Source: Aestuariibacter sp. A3R04 | GTDB taxonomy: Bacteria > Pseudomonadota > Gammaproteobacteria > Enterobacterales > Alteromonadaceae | NCBI RefSeq assembly: GCF_018860805.1 | Contig: NZ_JAHKQR010000011.1 | Coordinates: 1,272,625-1,336,624 of the forward strand | Length of the DNA stretch: 64,000 nucleotides | Direction of reading: 5' to 3' | In this document: positions 36,228 through 45,382 of the stretch, piece after piece | How positions within the stretch are numbered: the stretch's first letter is position 1 | Layout: every line of letters begins with the position of its first letter | The notes under the pieces: generated by a model | What the model was told of the DNA's origin: nothing | The model's database searches: none | The model's input: the letters and a program-made list of their open reading frames with translations, nothing else | Position numbers and translations under genes: made by a program

Positions 36228-37330
36228 AAAACCGGACTCTCTTTGGTAAATTCACGTACTGCCATGCTCTCTTGCAATGCGGATACACCGGCAGCAACAA
36301 TCTTATCTCCGGTAGATATCCCCTGTGTTATCTGCGCTTTACCTTCGCGAACCAATCCCACTTCAACGGGTTGATAGGACACCGTCCCGTTGTCCACAAG
36401 CCAAACAGCAAACTCACTTCTACCGGTTGAATCAATAGCACTCACTGGGACCCACAATCCGGTATCCATGGTAGGATTCGCAATCACCACACGAGCAGTT
36501 AATACCATGCCCGGTAACAAATCTAACCCTTCTTCCCGGGGCAGCTTGAACGTCACCTGATAGGTCTGGGTGGCCGTGTTAATTTCCGTTTTGTTTTCCA
36601 AATAGGTTAACGACACCGCCTCACCGTGCCTATCGGTCAGTAACTCACCGTCTTCGTTTTCTAAAAATACTTGATAGGCGGGATTTTTTTCAGCCGCATA
36701 GCGCATGAGTTGTTCAGGTACGTTAACGTGAATACGAAGAAAATTGATATTTTGCACCCGTAGCACTGGCTGGTTGGGCTGCACATAAGAAAATTTTTCA
36801 ACTAATCTGTTGGTTATCAATGCATCGAAAGGCGCATGGAGCACGGTGTAATCTACATTCAGCCTCGCGTTTTCAACTGCAAGCTCGGCATTTTCATAAG
36901 CGGTTTTCAGCGCGTCAAAATCGCTCTGGCTAATGTAGTTGTCATTTTGCAATTGCAGCCCGCGCTCATAATCTGATTTCGCCTTGCGAAAACTTGCCTC
37001 CGCTTGTTTTAGTGCCAGGTTGTAATCCTGTGGCTCCAGCGCGGCTAACGCCTCGCCTTGAGGAATAACTACCCCCTGGCGATCTACGAGTTTATTAATA
37101 CGACCGGCGACCTGAAACGCCATATCTACCGTGCTCAACGCATCAACTCGTGCAACAAAATGCCTTACCACAGTTTGGTCATCGTCGCTCACGGTAAATA
37201 CCTGAACCATGGGGGGGGCTTTTTGTTCTTCATGCCCCTCGGGCTGAGAACAACCCGTTACCCCTGCTACCACTAATCCCACTAACACAAGTGCACGTAT
37301 GCTTACCAATAATTTATTCACCCTGGTCAT
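36224..37330 (-). CDS. RND periplasmic adaptor (membrane fusion) lipoprotein
   Basis: 368 aa with a lipoprotein signal ending VAGVTGC (Cys27). The MFP layout is visible: DMAFQVAGRINKLVDRQGVV lipoyl half, an alpha-hairpin about residues 100-150 (KSDYERGLQLQNDNYISQSD), the second lipoyl half (VDYTVLHAPFDALITNR) and a beta-barrel domain. It links the pump at 33174 to an outer-membrane channel. Its start overlaps the tetR stop by 17 nt. Confidence 0.92.
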   Translation of the reverse strand: MTRVNKLLVSIRALVLVGLVVAGVTGCSQPEGHEEQKAPPMVQVFTVSDDDQTVVRHFVARVDALSTVDMAFQVAGRINKLVDRQGVVIPQGEALAALEPQDYNLALKQAEASFRKAKSDYERGLQLQNDNYISQSDFDALKTAYENAELAVENARLNVDYTVLHAPFDALITNRLVEKFSYVQPNQPVLRVQNINFLRIHVNVPEQLMRYAAEKNPAYQVFLENEDGELLTDRHGEAVSLTYLENKTEINTATQTYQVTFKLPREEGLDLLPGMVLTARVVIANPTMDTGLWVPVSAIDSTGRSEFAVWLVDNGTVSYQPVEVGLVREGKAQITQGISTGDKIVAAGVSALQESMAVREFTKESPVL

Positions 37331-37874
37331 CCTCTAGTGCAACCGCCATATCAATTAATTTATTTCTCAATGTCGAACGCTCGTTTTCGTCAAACGGGCT
37401 AACGCCAAGGAGTTCCTGAAAACTCAAGCCGTCTGCGGCAAGCCATAGTAAAAGGCTTTTGTCAGTATGAGGCTCTGAGAATATTGCGTCTTTTTTAGTT
37501 GTCATCATGTGACACATTGGAGCGAGTAGATCCGGATTTTCAATGGCCGCCACTAACAACACTTTCGCTTCTTGTAGAAGCAACTTTTCGTGACTCAGTT
37601 TTCGGCTGCGCATCATTGTAGTAATGGTTAGCACATCGCTATGTTGATCCCGTACATGTTCCATATCACTGTTCATGGTTTTCATCATACACGCCAGCAT
37701 CTCGGTAAGAAGCGCATCTTTATTGGGAAAATGGTGAATTAACCCACCCTTACTCATACCACATTTTTTCGCCACGTTGTCCAGCGTCAATTGCTTAGGC
37801 CCGTCTTCCACTGCAATGGCAGTAGCCGCTTTCAAAATTCGCTCGCGTGAGGTTTCCAATTTCGAATCAGACAT
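37314..37874 (-). CDS. TetR-family repressor of the efflux operon
   Basis: 186 aa. The N-terminal helix-turn-helix is clear (TLDNVAKKCGMSKGGLIHHF then PNKDALLTEMLACMM). The C-terminal ligand domain is not specific enough to name an inducer. It is first in the tetR-adaptor-RND operon and is preceded by a palindromic operator, so autoregulation is likely. Confidence 0.9.
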   Translation of the reverse strand: MSDSKLETSRERILKAATAIAVEDGPKQLTLDNVAKKCGMSKGGLIHHFPNKDALLTEMLACMMKTMNSDMEHVRDQHSDVLTITTMMRSRKLSHEKLLLQEAKVLLVAAIENPDLLAPMCHMMTTKKDAIFSEPHTDKSLLLWLAADGLSFQELLGVSPFDENERSTLRNKLIDMAVALEDDQGE

Positions 37875-37890
37875 TTTCGTTTCCCATTAC

Positions 37891-37908
37891 AAACCAACTG
37901 GTCGGTTT
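37891..37908 (-). promoter_or_regulatory. Probable TetR operator
   Basis: An imperfect 18-bp palindrome (AAACCAACT/GGTCGGTTT, 7 of 9 positions symmetrical) 17 nt upstream of tetR. The TTGTAAT just downstream on the minus strand could be the -10, so repressor binding would overlap the promoter. Confidence 0.55.
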
Positions 37909-38028
37909 TTAAATGATCCAAGAAAAAAAGTCAAATGATGTTTTGTTTAAGCCAATAGAAAATGAAAACGAGGACCTAGAGTCGTGATATGCTTATTATT
38001 TAATTTTGCTATCACAATCACCCGGAAC

Positions 38029-38502
38029 ATGACATCGACAACACAACGGCATTTGGTCAATGTAGACATGCTATTGTCAGATATCGACGCCCTTAAACAG
38101 CAGCCATATTCCCGGCTTGCTCACAGCCGTCTTCTCACCGCCCTTAAAAATGAGTTAGCGGCACTTTCCCGCGTTATTGAACACGAAACGGTTTATTCTT
38201 TTCATCAAGCCGTCGTTACAATAGGGCTTGAAAGCACCTTGCCAGCTAAGCGTATGGCCGATATTTACGCTCGCTTAATTAACTACGTGCTGGAATACTG
38301 GGAAGCTCAAGAAAAAGTTGACAGCATTATCGACAGTTGTTTTGACACCAACGCAGAGAAACGTCTTCAATTACTGCAGGTGAAAGCCATTCGCGCAAAA
38401 ACACAATTTAAAACAGTAGCAAAGGCTATGGGGGATCACGATTACACACATTGTATTGCGGTACTTGGCTTAAGTCAGGAAAACTGGGTATGGCAAAATT
38501 AA
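38029..38502 (+). CDS. Helical cytoplasmic protein, unrecognised
   Basis: 157 aa from Met 38029 (MTSTTQRHLVNVDMLLSDID). The frame can also start with GTG at 37984 behind a GAGGA, which would add a hydrophobic stretch. The product is all-helical with His and Cys scattered, no membrane segment and no known motif. It lies between the divergent tetR and the convergent ahpF and has its own terminator. Confidence 0.65.
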   Translation: MTSTTQRHLVNVDMLLSDIDALKQQPYSRLAHSRLLTALKNELAALSRVIEHETVYSFHQAVVTIGLESTLPAKRMADIYARLINYVLEYWEAQEKVDSIIDSCFDTNAEKRLQLLQVKAIRAKTQFKTVAKAMGDHDYTHCIAVLGLSQENWVWQN

Positions 38503-38539
38503 TGCGTATTAAGCGGTTTCATCGGTTAAAGTATCAGAT

Positions 38540-38571
38540 AAAAGCAGTAACCGAGAACGGCTACTGCTTTT
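38540..38571. terminator. Bidirectional terminator between the helical protein and ahpF
   Basis: AAAAGCAGTA pairs with TACTGCTTTT, with an inner CCG/CGG stem. The A and T tracts on either side allow it to work in both directions, ending the plus-strand gene at 38502 and ahpF at 38603. Confidence 0.85.
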
Positions 38572-38602
38572 CTTATTACACTGGAAAAACTAACACCTGA
38601 CC

Positions 38603-40189
38603 TCAGGCAGCACTGCCATTTTCCCCTTCAACTACTTCATGAGTCAGTAAGAACTCAAAGGCCGACAATGACGCTTTGGCGCCCTCACCCATAGAGATAA
38701 CAATTTGCTTGTACGGGACAGTCGTCACATCACCAGCGGCAAATATCCCAGCTTCTGATGTTACGCACTTGTTGTCGACGATGATTTCACCGTGCTTGGT
38801 CATATCGACCACACCCTGCATGAACTGACTGTTCGGCACCAAGCCAATTTGAACGAAGACTCCCGCCAGCGGTAACGTGGAGACTTCCTGGGTTTCACGG
38901 TCAGTATATTCAATAGCCGTGACTTTACCATTTTCCGCAACAATCTGATTTGTGGCCACATTGCGTAAAATAGTAATGTTGTCGCGTTTCTCTGCTTGTT
39001 TAACCAATACTTCATCAGCTTTCAAAGTTGGCATAAATTCAAATACAGTTACCGACTTCACAATACCAGCTAGATCCAGTGCAGCTTCAATACCGGAGTT
39101 ACCGCCACCTATTACAGCAACGTCTTTACCTTTAAAAAATGGCCCATCACAGTGGGGGCAATACGCCACGCCATTTCCTATGTTTTCTTTTTCGCCGGGA
39201 ACACCGAGTTCTCTCCAGCGTGCTCCCGTCGCTACGATAATTGAGCGGGTGCGAATTTCTTCGCCCGACGATAAAGCGACAATTTTAATATCGCCCCGTT
39301 CAATGTTTTCCACCTTCACGTGTTCTTTTAACGTGATGTCATAATCTTTCATGTGTTCCAACAGGTTTCCGACTAACTCGGGCCCTGTGGTTTTTGGCAC
39401 AGAAATCAGGTTTTCGATGCCCATGGTATCTTTAACCTGACCACCAAAACGGTCGGCAACAATGGTCACATTTAACCCTTTTCGCGCGCTGTAGATTGCG
39501 GCGCTAACACCCGCGGGACCGCCGCCTATCACGGTTACATCCTGCAATGGCATGCGCTTGCCTTTGTTCGCCTCTTTCAGCGACGGATTGCGCTCGAGCA
39601 ATTTGTTGATCAGAATGGACGCATCAACCTTGCCGTTGGCAAAGAGTTCGCCGTTTAAATAAACACTCGGTACGCCCTGAATATCTCTATCTTCAATTAA
39701 GGTAGGATAAACACCGCCATCAATCATTTCAGACGTAATATTAGGGTTTAACAATGCGAACTGATTCAATGCCTGAACCACATCAGGACAATTGTGACAA
39801 CTCAAGCTAATGAACACTTCAAAATGCAGAGGCTCATTGACCTCTCTAACAATATTTTGTAGATTTTCATCCACTTTTAGTGGTGTGCCTGACGCGTGTA
39901 ATATGGCCAGGATTAACGAATTGAACTCGTGACCACCCGGGATGCCGGAAAAACGAATACCGGTATCGTCACCGTTTGCTTCAAGCAAAAAACTTGTCGC
40001 ACTGCGTAAAACGCCTTGTGTATCGCGCTCTTCCAACTTAATTTTGTCACTTACACTTGCTACGCCAGACAGAAATTCAACCAGTTCGCTGCGCTTGCTG
40101 TGCTCGCCAGTTTGTACAACGAATGTTACTTCTTTCTGCATTGACGCGGTGTAGCCTTTCAATGCCTGTAAAATTTCTTTAGTTAACAC
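38603..40189 (-). CDS. ahpF: Alkyl hydroperoxide reductase subunit F
   Basis: 528-aa flavoprotein disulfide reductase that passes electrons from NAD(P)H to AhpC. The N-terminal double thioredoxin-like domain has CxxC in [14 protein letters not shown] (about residue 130). The FAD motif is [20 protein letters not shown], the catalytic pair [13 protein letters not shown], and the NAD motif [20 protein letters not shown]. The C-terminal FAD-binding [15 protein letters not shown] is present. Downstream of ahpC, with a hairpin between. Confidence 0.97.
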   Translation of the reverse strand: MLTKEILQALKGYTASMQKEVTFVVQTGEHSKRSELVEFLSGVASVSDKIKLEERDTQGVLRSATSFLLEANGDDTGIRFSGIPGGHEFNSLILAILHASGTPLKVDENLQNIVREVNEPLHFEVFISLSCHNCPDVVQALNQFALLNPNITSEMIDGGVYPTLIEDRDIQGVPSVYLNGELFANGKVDASILINKLLERNPSLKEANKGKRMPLQDVTVIGGGPAGVSAAIYSARKGLNVTIVADRFGGQVKDTMGIENLISVPKTTGPELVGNLLEHMKDYDITLKEHVKVENIERGDIKIVALSSGEEIRTRSIIVATGARWRELGVPGEKENIGNGVAYCPHCDGPFFKGKDVAVIGGGNSGIEAALDLAGIVKSVTVFEFMPTLKADEVLVKQAEKRDNITILRNVATNQIVAENGKVTAIEYTDRETQEVSTLPLAGVFVQIGLVPNSQFMQGVVDMTKHGEIIVDNKCVTSEAGIFAAGDVTTVPYKQIVISMGEGAKASLSAFEFLLTHEVVEGENGSAA

Positions 40190-40236
40190 GGTAATTCTGC
40201 CTTTTGCTTAGGGTTTGCTGACTTTAGTGTTAGGTT

Positions 40237-40257
40237 GGTGCAGGTAAAGCCTGCACC
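40237..40257 (-). other. Intercistronic hairpin between ahpC and ahpF
   Basis: A perfect 8-bp stem (GGTGCAGG/CCTGCACC) with a 5-nt loop but no following T-run. Such stems can lower downstream expression or protect the upstream mRNA, which would fit the usual excess of AhpC over AhpF. Confidence 0.6.
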
Positions 40258-40285
40258 ATCTCAAAGCGTTGGTAACAACGTTTTT

Positions 40286-40849
40286 TTAGATTTTGCCTAC
40301 CAGATCTAAAGAAGGAGCAAGTGTAGCTTCACCTTCCTTCCATTTAGCAGGACACACTTCGCCTGGGTGAGACGCAACGTATTGAGCGGCTTTAACCTTG
40401 CGTACTACATCGTCCGCCTCACGACCGATACCTTCTGCAGTAATTTCCATTGCCTGTACGATACCGTCAGGGTCAACGACGAATGTACCGCGGTCAGCCA
40501 AGCCCATGTTTTCGCGCATACAATCGAAGTTACGGGTAATTTCACCTGTAGGGTCGCCGATCATAGCGAACTTGATCTTACCGATGGTATCAGAAGACGC
40601 GTGCCATGCAGCGTGTGTGAAGTGCGTGTCGGTAGATACAGAAAACACTTCTACGCCACGAGACTGCAGCTCCTCGTATTTGTCGGCTATATCGCCAAGT
40701 TCCGTAGGGCATACGAAGGTAAAATCTGCAGGATAGAATACAAATACCGCCCATTTACCCTTGATGTCTTCACTACTTACTTCAACAAATTCGCCATCTT
40801 TAAATGCATTTGCTTTAAAAGGCTTGATAGCAGTATTAATAATTGCCAT
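40286..40849 (-). CDS. ahpC: Alkyl hydroperoxide reductase subunit C (2-Cys peroxiredoxin)
   Basis: 187-aa peroxiredoxin. The peroxidatic Cys47 is in [16 protein letters not shown] and the resolving Cys in [13 protein letters not shown], about 20 residues from the end. It reduces organic peroxides and H2O2, recycled by AhpF. Together with soxR and the katG relic, this indicates that scavenging relies more on AhpCF here. I could not pick out a convincing OxyR site upstream. Confidence 0.97.
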   Translation of the reverse strand: MAIINTAIKPFKANAFKDGEFVEVSSEDIKGKWAVFVFYPADFTFVCPTELGDIADKYEELQSRGVEVFSVSTDTHFTHAAWHASSDTIGKIKFAMIGDPTGEITRNFDCMRENMGLADRGTFVVDPDGIVQAMEITAEGIGREADDVVRKVKAAQYVASHPGEVCPAKWKEGEATLAPSLDLVGKI

Positions 40850-41090
40850 TGTTAATCTCCATTAAGTTAGTTTAGTTTGTGTCTTTCGCTCCAAAGCTGA
40901 TTGCATATGGACACGGTATTTACGATGAAAAAGCAACCTTGGTTTGCTACATTCGCAAAACCCTGATGTGCTTAACTGGTGATGATAATAGTTGGCGCAG
41001 GAGAAAAAATATAATTGGTATTGTTGAATGCGTTAATTCATTTTCTAGATTAAAAGATAAAATAAAAAACAAGAATACAAATTAGGCAAC

Positions 41091-42467
41091 ATGACGATGA
41101 CAAGTGCAGATAAGATGACAGAAATGACAAGTTCAGAAAGGGCGCGTTTAGCAACCATTCAGACACAGATAAAAAGAATCGACGGCCGAAAAGCTGATCC
41201 GCTTTTAAGCAAGCACGCAAAGATGGCTACGTCGCCTTTTCTCTTTTTCCGCGGCAGTGCACAACTCTTTTATGCCGATATAGCTTCGGGTATCCTTCCC
41301 ATTCCTGACGCTCTCACTCAGGTTCCATTAACCTGTGTACTGGGTGACTGCCATGCGGCAAATTTTGGTTTTATGACAGAAGAAGGTTCCCACGGTGATA
41401 ACGTTATTTTCAGCCCAAACGATTATGATGACGCTTGTGTTGGTCATGCCGCGTGGGATTTATGCCGCTACATGGTGTCGCTAAAGCTGGCTATCGATCA
41501 CTGCCAGGGCGTAAAACACGGTCGCTACCGCGGAGATAAAACCAATACCTCTAAACCAGTTGTAGAATCCGATCACTTTGAACTTGCCATGGACGCATTT
41601 CTCGATGGCTATGGCACGGTATGTCAACGAGTAGTAGACGATCCAACAACACTTTACGATGCAGTTGATACCATCACCGAGGGAACTCGCTTGCACAAAT
41701 TTTATTTAAAAGCCTGCGCTCGGGCCGCGGGAGGTGATGAATTTTTGACTAAAAGTGCATTGGCAAAAGCAGTTCAGATGCGTGACGACGGTTTGGCGTT
41801 TCGCCGTAACCCTGAAAAATATTCACCCTTGGCGTCTCACTATTTCACCCGTGTTTTTGATGCATTTTCTCCCTACATGGATGAAGATGTCATCGATATT
41901 GTTGAACGAAATCAGGCCGGTACAGGTTCAAATAATCTCTCCCGTTTTTATTTTTTGGTCGGCCCGGCAAAGCCCCATACTGAAGCCAGCTTTGCTCGCT
42001 GCCATATCGTTGAAGTAAAGCAACAGCGAGAAGCTGCTCCCTTGTATTTTTTTCCTGGCCTGACACCAGTAAATCGATTAAACCCAGCCCACTTGACAGC
42101 ACGCTGTCAACGAAAAATGCAAAGAAATCCAGACTTGTTACTCGATGAAGCGGAGTGGCTGGAAGATCACTGGCTCATCCGTTCCCGGCATCATGCTCGC
42201 GTGGGGATCGGCCCTGAAGACATTGGCATTGGTAACAAAAGTGTGGATGGCGGATTTGTGGATTTTGCCCAGTTGTGCGGCGAAGCATTGGCCTATGCCC
42301 ATGCCAGGGGAGACAGGCGATCCGTTGCATTTGAAGCTGCCATGTTAGCAGCCCTTGATTGCAACAAAATGGCACTCAAGCAATTGGCGGAAAGCTATGC
42401 AGATAAAGTGATCAAAGACCACGCCCTGTGGTTACAAGCATTGACATATCCATCGTCCTCGACCTAA
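41091..42467 (+). CDS. DUF2252 family protein
   Basis: 458 aa. The family core is visible: KMATSPFLFFRGSAQLFYAD, LGDCHAANFGFM, FSPNDYDDACVGHAAWDLCR and the later YFFPGLTPVNRL region. The fold is thought to resemble aminoglycoside/choline kinases, and HxAN plus DYDD look like the phosphotransferase Asn and Asp residues. Substrate and role are unknown. It lies alone, opposite ahpC. Confidence 0.9.
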   Translation: MTMTSADKMTEMTSSERARLATIQTQIKRIDGRKADPLLSKHAKMATSPFLFFRGSAQLFYADIASGILPIPDALTQVPLTCVLGDCHAANFGFMTEEGSHGDNVIFSPNDYDDACVGHAAWDLCRYMVSLKLAIDHCQGVKHGRYRGDKTNTSKPVVESDHFELAMDAFLDGYGTVCQRVVDDPTTLYDAVDTITEGTRLHKFYLKACARAAGGDEFLTKSALAKAVQMRDDGLAFRRNPEKYSPLASHYFTRVFDAFSPYMDEDVIDIVERNQAGTGSNNLSRFYFLVGPAKPHTEASFARCHIVEVKQQREAAPLYFFPGLTPVNRLNPAHLTARCQRKMQRNPDLLLDEAEWLEDHWLIRSRHHARVGIGPEDIGIGNKSVDGGFVDFAQLCGEALAYAHARGDRRSVAFEAAMLAALDCNKMALKQLAESYADKVIKDHALWLQALTYPSSST

Positions 42468-42485
42468 CCCTTTGTGATGGTATTG

Positions 42486-44165
42486 TCATGAGGCGAGCAA
42501 AGAAGAAGGCTCAGCACGTAGTTCATCTAACGCTGTCTGAATGTGCAGGCAGCGAATATATTCGTCCCGTTTTGCCGCCTGAGTTTCTGCTAGTGACACT
42601 TTAAGCAATGACATGGCGGCTTTTATTGCCTGATCTTGCTGATCATTGTTTAACGGTTCTTTTTTGTTGAGTTGAACCAACACCTTAAGCAGGCTCAGGG
42701 CAATTTGTTTATTGCTCGGCGACAACGTTAACGCTTGTTTGAGATTATTATAGGCTGGGATGAATCTGTTTTCCTTATAATTCACCGACGCCATTTCTTT
42801 GAGTTCAACAGTGGTAAAACTAATGTCCTTGCGCTCAATAGATTCCTGCTGAATGTATTCATCCACGACCTGACTGGCAAAGGTGTCACCTTCTATCTGG
42901 TTGCGTAACTTATCCAACAGCGCCAGACACTGTTCGCGCATGCCAAGTTCATGAAAGGCCTTCATTTTATCCAGATTATCTTCCATGGATAACCCATCGG
43001 TATGCATCTTCTTGCTTTTCATGATTACTTCGGCCGCTTTCTTTTCTTTTTTCAGACAAAGTACACGGGCCCGCATGACCGAAAACTGTTCAGCGAGAAC
43101 CTTCTCCAACCCCTTGTGCTTCTCCAACAACGCAATATCACTTTCTGCTTTTCTTATGAGGGTAGTTGTTTCCGCGGCAGAGCTCGCCGTTGCCATGTCA
43201 AGAGTCGCTCTGATTACATTTAAACTCAGTTCAGGAGAATCGTGGATAGAGTTTTTGGCAAATTTAGCCATCGACTGTACTGCGGCTAATTGGCCAGGCT
43301 TGTCATGGTTGAGGCGAGCCAGATCCCACAACCGTTTATTCCTCTCGATATTTCGAGGTGCCAGTTTACACGCCTGTTGCATTTGCTCATACGCTTTCTC
43401 AAACTGAGATTTTTCAATGTAATATTGGGCGAGCAAGTCAAAAACGTGAAAACGGGTATCTGCACGCACAATTAAATCTTCGATAAGCGTTTCAGCTTCT
43501 TCCATTTTTTCTTGCTTAATAAGCGCTTTAACAAGCCCAATATGCACCCATGCGTGATTGTATTCTGACAACAAGCCTCGAAAATACTGTTCCGCCGTGC
43601 CAAATTCCCGCAGTGAAAAATAGCAGTCGCCAATTATACGTTTGAGTCGCGGGTGAAATTCAGCGACTTCGTCGCTTTGTAGTTGTCTTTCCGCGTAATA
43701 TATGGCTTTGGCATATTCTTTGTTGTACAAACAATTGAGGAGCTTGTGTAACGACTGACGAATTTTGAGTAACCAGGTTAACCGCTGCACTACGCGCTTA
43801 CTGTCCAAAGGCTTTACCCAAAAGTCGTCAGGCTGCAATTCGACAATACAATTCACCAATTCCTGACTTGTTTCCGCACTGAGAAATACCACTGTGGTTT
43901 TCTCTGTGATGTGTTGCAGGTGTTTTAACTCTTCAAACAGATGAAAACCGTCTTTGTCGCAACTGACGTTAAATGCAATAAGCACAAAATCAAAGGTTTG
44001 CTCTTCACACAATCGCAACGCGTGGTAAGCGTTAAATGCGCTGCTCACATTGTTTATACCTATTTCATTTAAGGCATTTCCCAGTACATCATGAACTAGA
44101 TTTTGATTGTCAATGATAAGCGCATTGAGTTCATGAACGGGGGTTGAGTGCGACAAAATTTCCAC
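42486..44165 (-). CDS. Pseudo-receiver response regulator with TPR domain (VieB-like)
   Basis: 559 aa. Residues about 12-130 are a receiver domain (LNALIIDNQNLVHDVLGNAL, later FWVKPLDSKRV with the conserved Lys). The phospho-acceptor Asp is replaced by Ala64 (FDFVLIAFNVS where a canonical domain has LLD), so it should not be phosphorylated normally. The remainder (about 140-540) is helical with TPR-like repeats (AEQYFRGLLSEYNHAWVHIG, FEKAYEQMQQACKLAPRNIE, ENRFIPAYNNLKQALTLSPS). V. cholerae VieB has the same layout and modulates its partner kinase. It is next to a diguanylate cyclase and a hybrid kinase. Confidence 0.85.
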   Translation of the reverse strand: MEILSHSTPVHELNALIIDNQNLVHDVLGNALNEIGINNVSSAFNAYHALRLCEEQTFDFVLIAFNVSCDKDGFHLFEELKHLQHITEKTTVVFLSAETSQELVNCIVELQPDDFWVKPLDSKRVVQRLTWLLKIRQSLHKLLNCLYNKEYAKAIYYAERQLQSDEVAEFHPRLKRIIGDCYFSLREFGTAEQYFRGLLSEYNHAWVHIGLVKALIKQEKMEEAETLIEDLIVRADTRFHVFDLLAQYYIEKSQFEKAYEQMQQACKLAPRNIERNKRLWDLARLNHDKPGQLAAVQSMAKFAKNSIHDSPELSLNVIRATLDMATASSAAETTTLIRKAESDIALLEKHKGLEKVLAEQFSVMRARVLCLKKEKKAAEVIMKSKKMHTDGLSMEDNLDKMKAFHELGMREQCLALLDKLRNQIEGDTFASQVVDEYIQQESIERKDISFTTVELKEMASVNYKENRFIPAYNNLKQALTLSPSNKQIALSLLKVLVQLNKKEPLNNDQQDQAIKAAMSLLKVSLAETQAAKRDEYIRCLHIQTALDELRAEPSSLLAS

Positions 44166-44343
44166 GATTACATCCAGAGCAGGTCACTTGTAAACTGTAC
44201 AGTACTTAACACCTGCTGCCAGCAAGCGAGGTGTTTGACACCTATACTTATTCAACCGAGTAAGTACCACATTGTTTTCAACAATAAACGGAATAAGGGC
44301 CCGTGGCAACACAGAAATGAATAATCCGCCACATAGCGCGCAG

Positions 44344-45291
44344 CTAGCTTATCTTTTTATGATCGCCAATGATAAACGGGTGGAAATTCACTTTGTTTCG
44401 CCCCAAAGACTTGGCCTCATAAAGTGCTTCATCTGCAGTATCAACTAACTGACGGGCATCTATCACGTGATAAAGCTCCGGAGTAAGTTTAAGGGAAGTC
44501 GCGCCAATACTCACAGTGAGATACTGCTCAGTGGTTGCGGCTCTGTGCTCTATTTTTTTGATGTTGAACTGTTTAATAATGGCTTCAGCAATTGTCATGG
44601 CGCCACTTCTTTCGGTTTCCCCCAAAATAATACCGAACTCTTCCCCCCCGAGACGACAAACCAAATCTGAACATCTTCTGGCGACATCTTTTATCACCCG
44701 GGCAACCTGAATGAGACAATCGTCGCCTTTGCCATGCCCGTAGCGGTCGTTATAAGCTTTAAAGTCATCGATATCCACCATAAGAACAGATATGTCTGAC
44801 TGTGCCCGAACCCCTCGCTCTATCTCTTTTGCCAAGCATTCATCAAATTTGCGCCGGTTAGCCAACCCGGTAAGCGCGTCTGTTGCAGCCAGGGATTCCA
44901 ACTGCAATGTTTGTTTATACAGTCGGGTATGTGTTCGAACCCGAGCGCGAAGAGTCGATAACTCGATAGGTTTAGTAATGTAATCCACCGCACCTAATTC
45001 AAAACCACGAGTTTGTTCCTTCGCCTCAGCCAATGCCGATACAAAAATGACCGGAATATTGAACGTTTGCTCGTTGGACTTAAGTTGCCTGCACAATGAA
45101 AAACCACTGGTTCCTGGTAACATGACATCAAGCAAAATCAAATCGGGTTTCGAAAATGCTGCTAATGTCAGCCCTTCTTTTGCTTCAGTTGCAACCAAAA
45201 CTTCGTAATCTACAGATAACGCATCCGCTATAAGACTAATTGTGGTGATATCGTCATCTACGATAAGAACACGTGATTTAGACATCGGCAT
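44344..45291 (-). CDS. Response regulator with GGDEF diguanylate cyclase output
   Basis: 315 aa. Receiver domain with phosphorylation site in DLILLDVMLPGTSGF (about Asp54) and [18 protein letters not shown] domain from about residue 140 (ATDALTGLANRRKFDE) with active site RLGGEEFGIIL near residue 215. An RxxD product-inhibition site (RCSD) lies exactly 5 residues before GGEEF, as in feedback-inhibited cyclases. It should make c-di-GMP on phosphorylation. Divergent from the ETR1-like hybrid kinase by 91 nt. Confidence 0.95.
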   Translation of the reverse strand: MPMSKSRVLIVDDDITTISLIADALSVDYEVLVATEAKEGLTLAAFSKPDLILLDVMLPGTSGFSLCRQLKSNEQTFNIPVIFVSALAEAKEQTRGFELGAVDYITKPIELSTLRARVRTHTRLYKQTLQLESLAATDALTGLANRRKFDECLAKEIERGVRAQSDISVLMVDIDDFKAYNDRYGHGKGDDCLIQVARVIKDVARRCSDLVCRLGGEEFGIILGETERSGAMTIAEAIIKQFNIKKIEHRAATTEQYLTVSIGATSLKLTPELYHVIDARQLVDTADEALYEAKSLGRNKVNFHPFIIGDHKKIS

Positions 45292-45382
45292 ATCAACAAT
45301 CCCTATGTTTATTTGTTGTAAAACTCGCTGTCACAATATTATTTTCCTATTATGTAACTATCATTAGTCACCGTGCTTATCT

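Noticed and set aside
40879..41085. 68-codon plus-strand frame upstream of the DUF2252 gene
   Set aside because: No ribosome site, Lys/Asn-rich drift at the end, and no family resemblance; it lies in the ahpC promoter region.
40850..41090. OxyR site upstream of ahpC
   Set aside because: Only isolated ATAG fragments; the four-element ATAG/CTAT spacing was not found.
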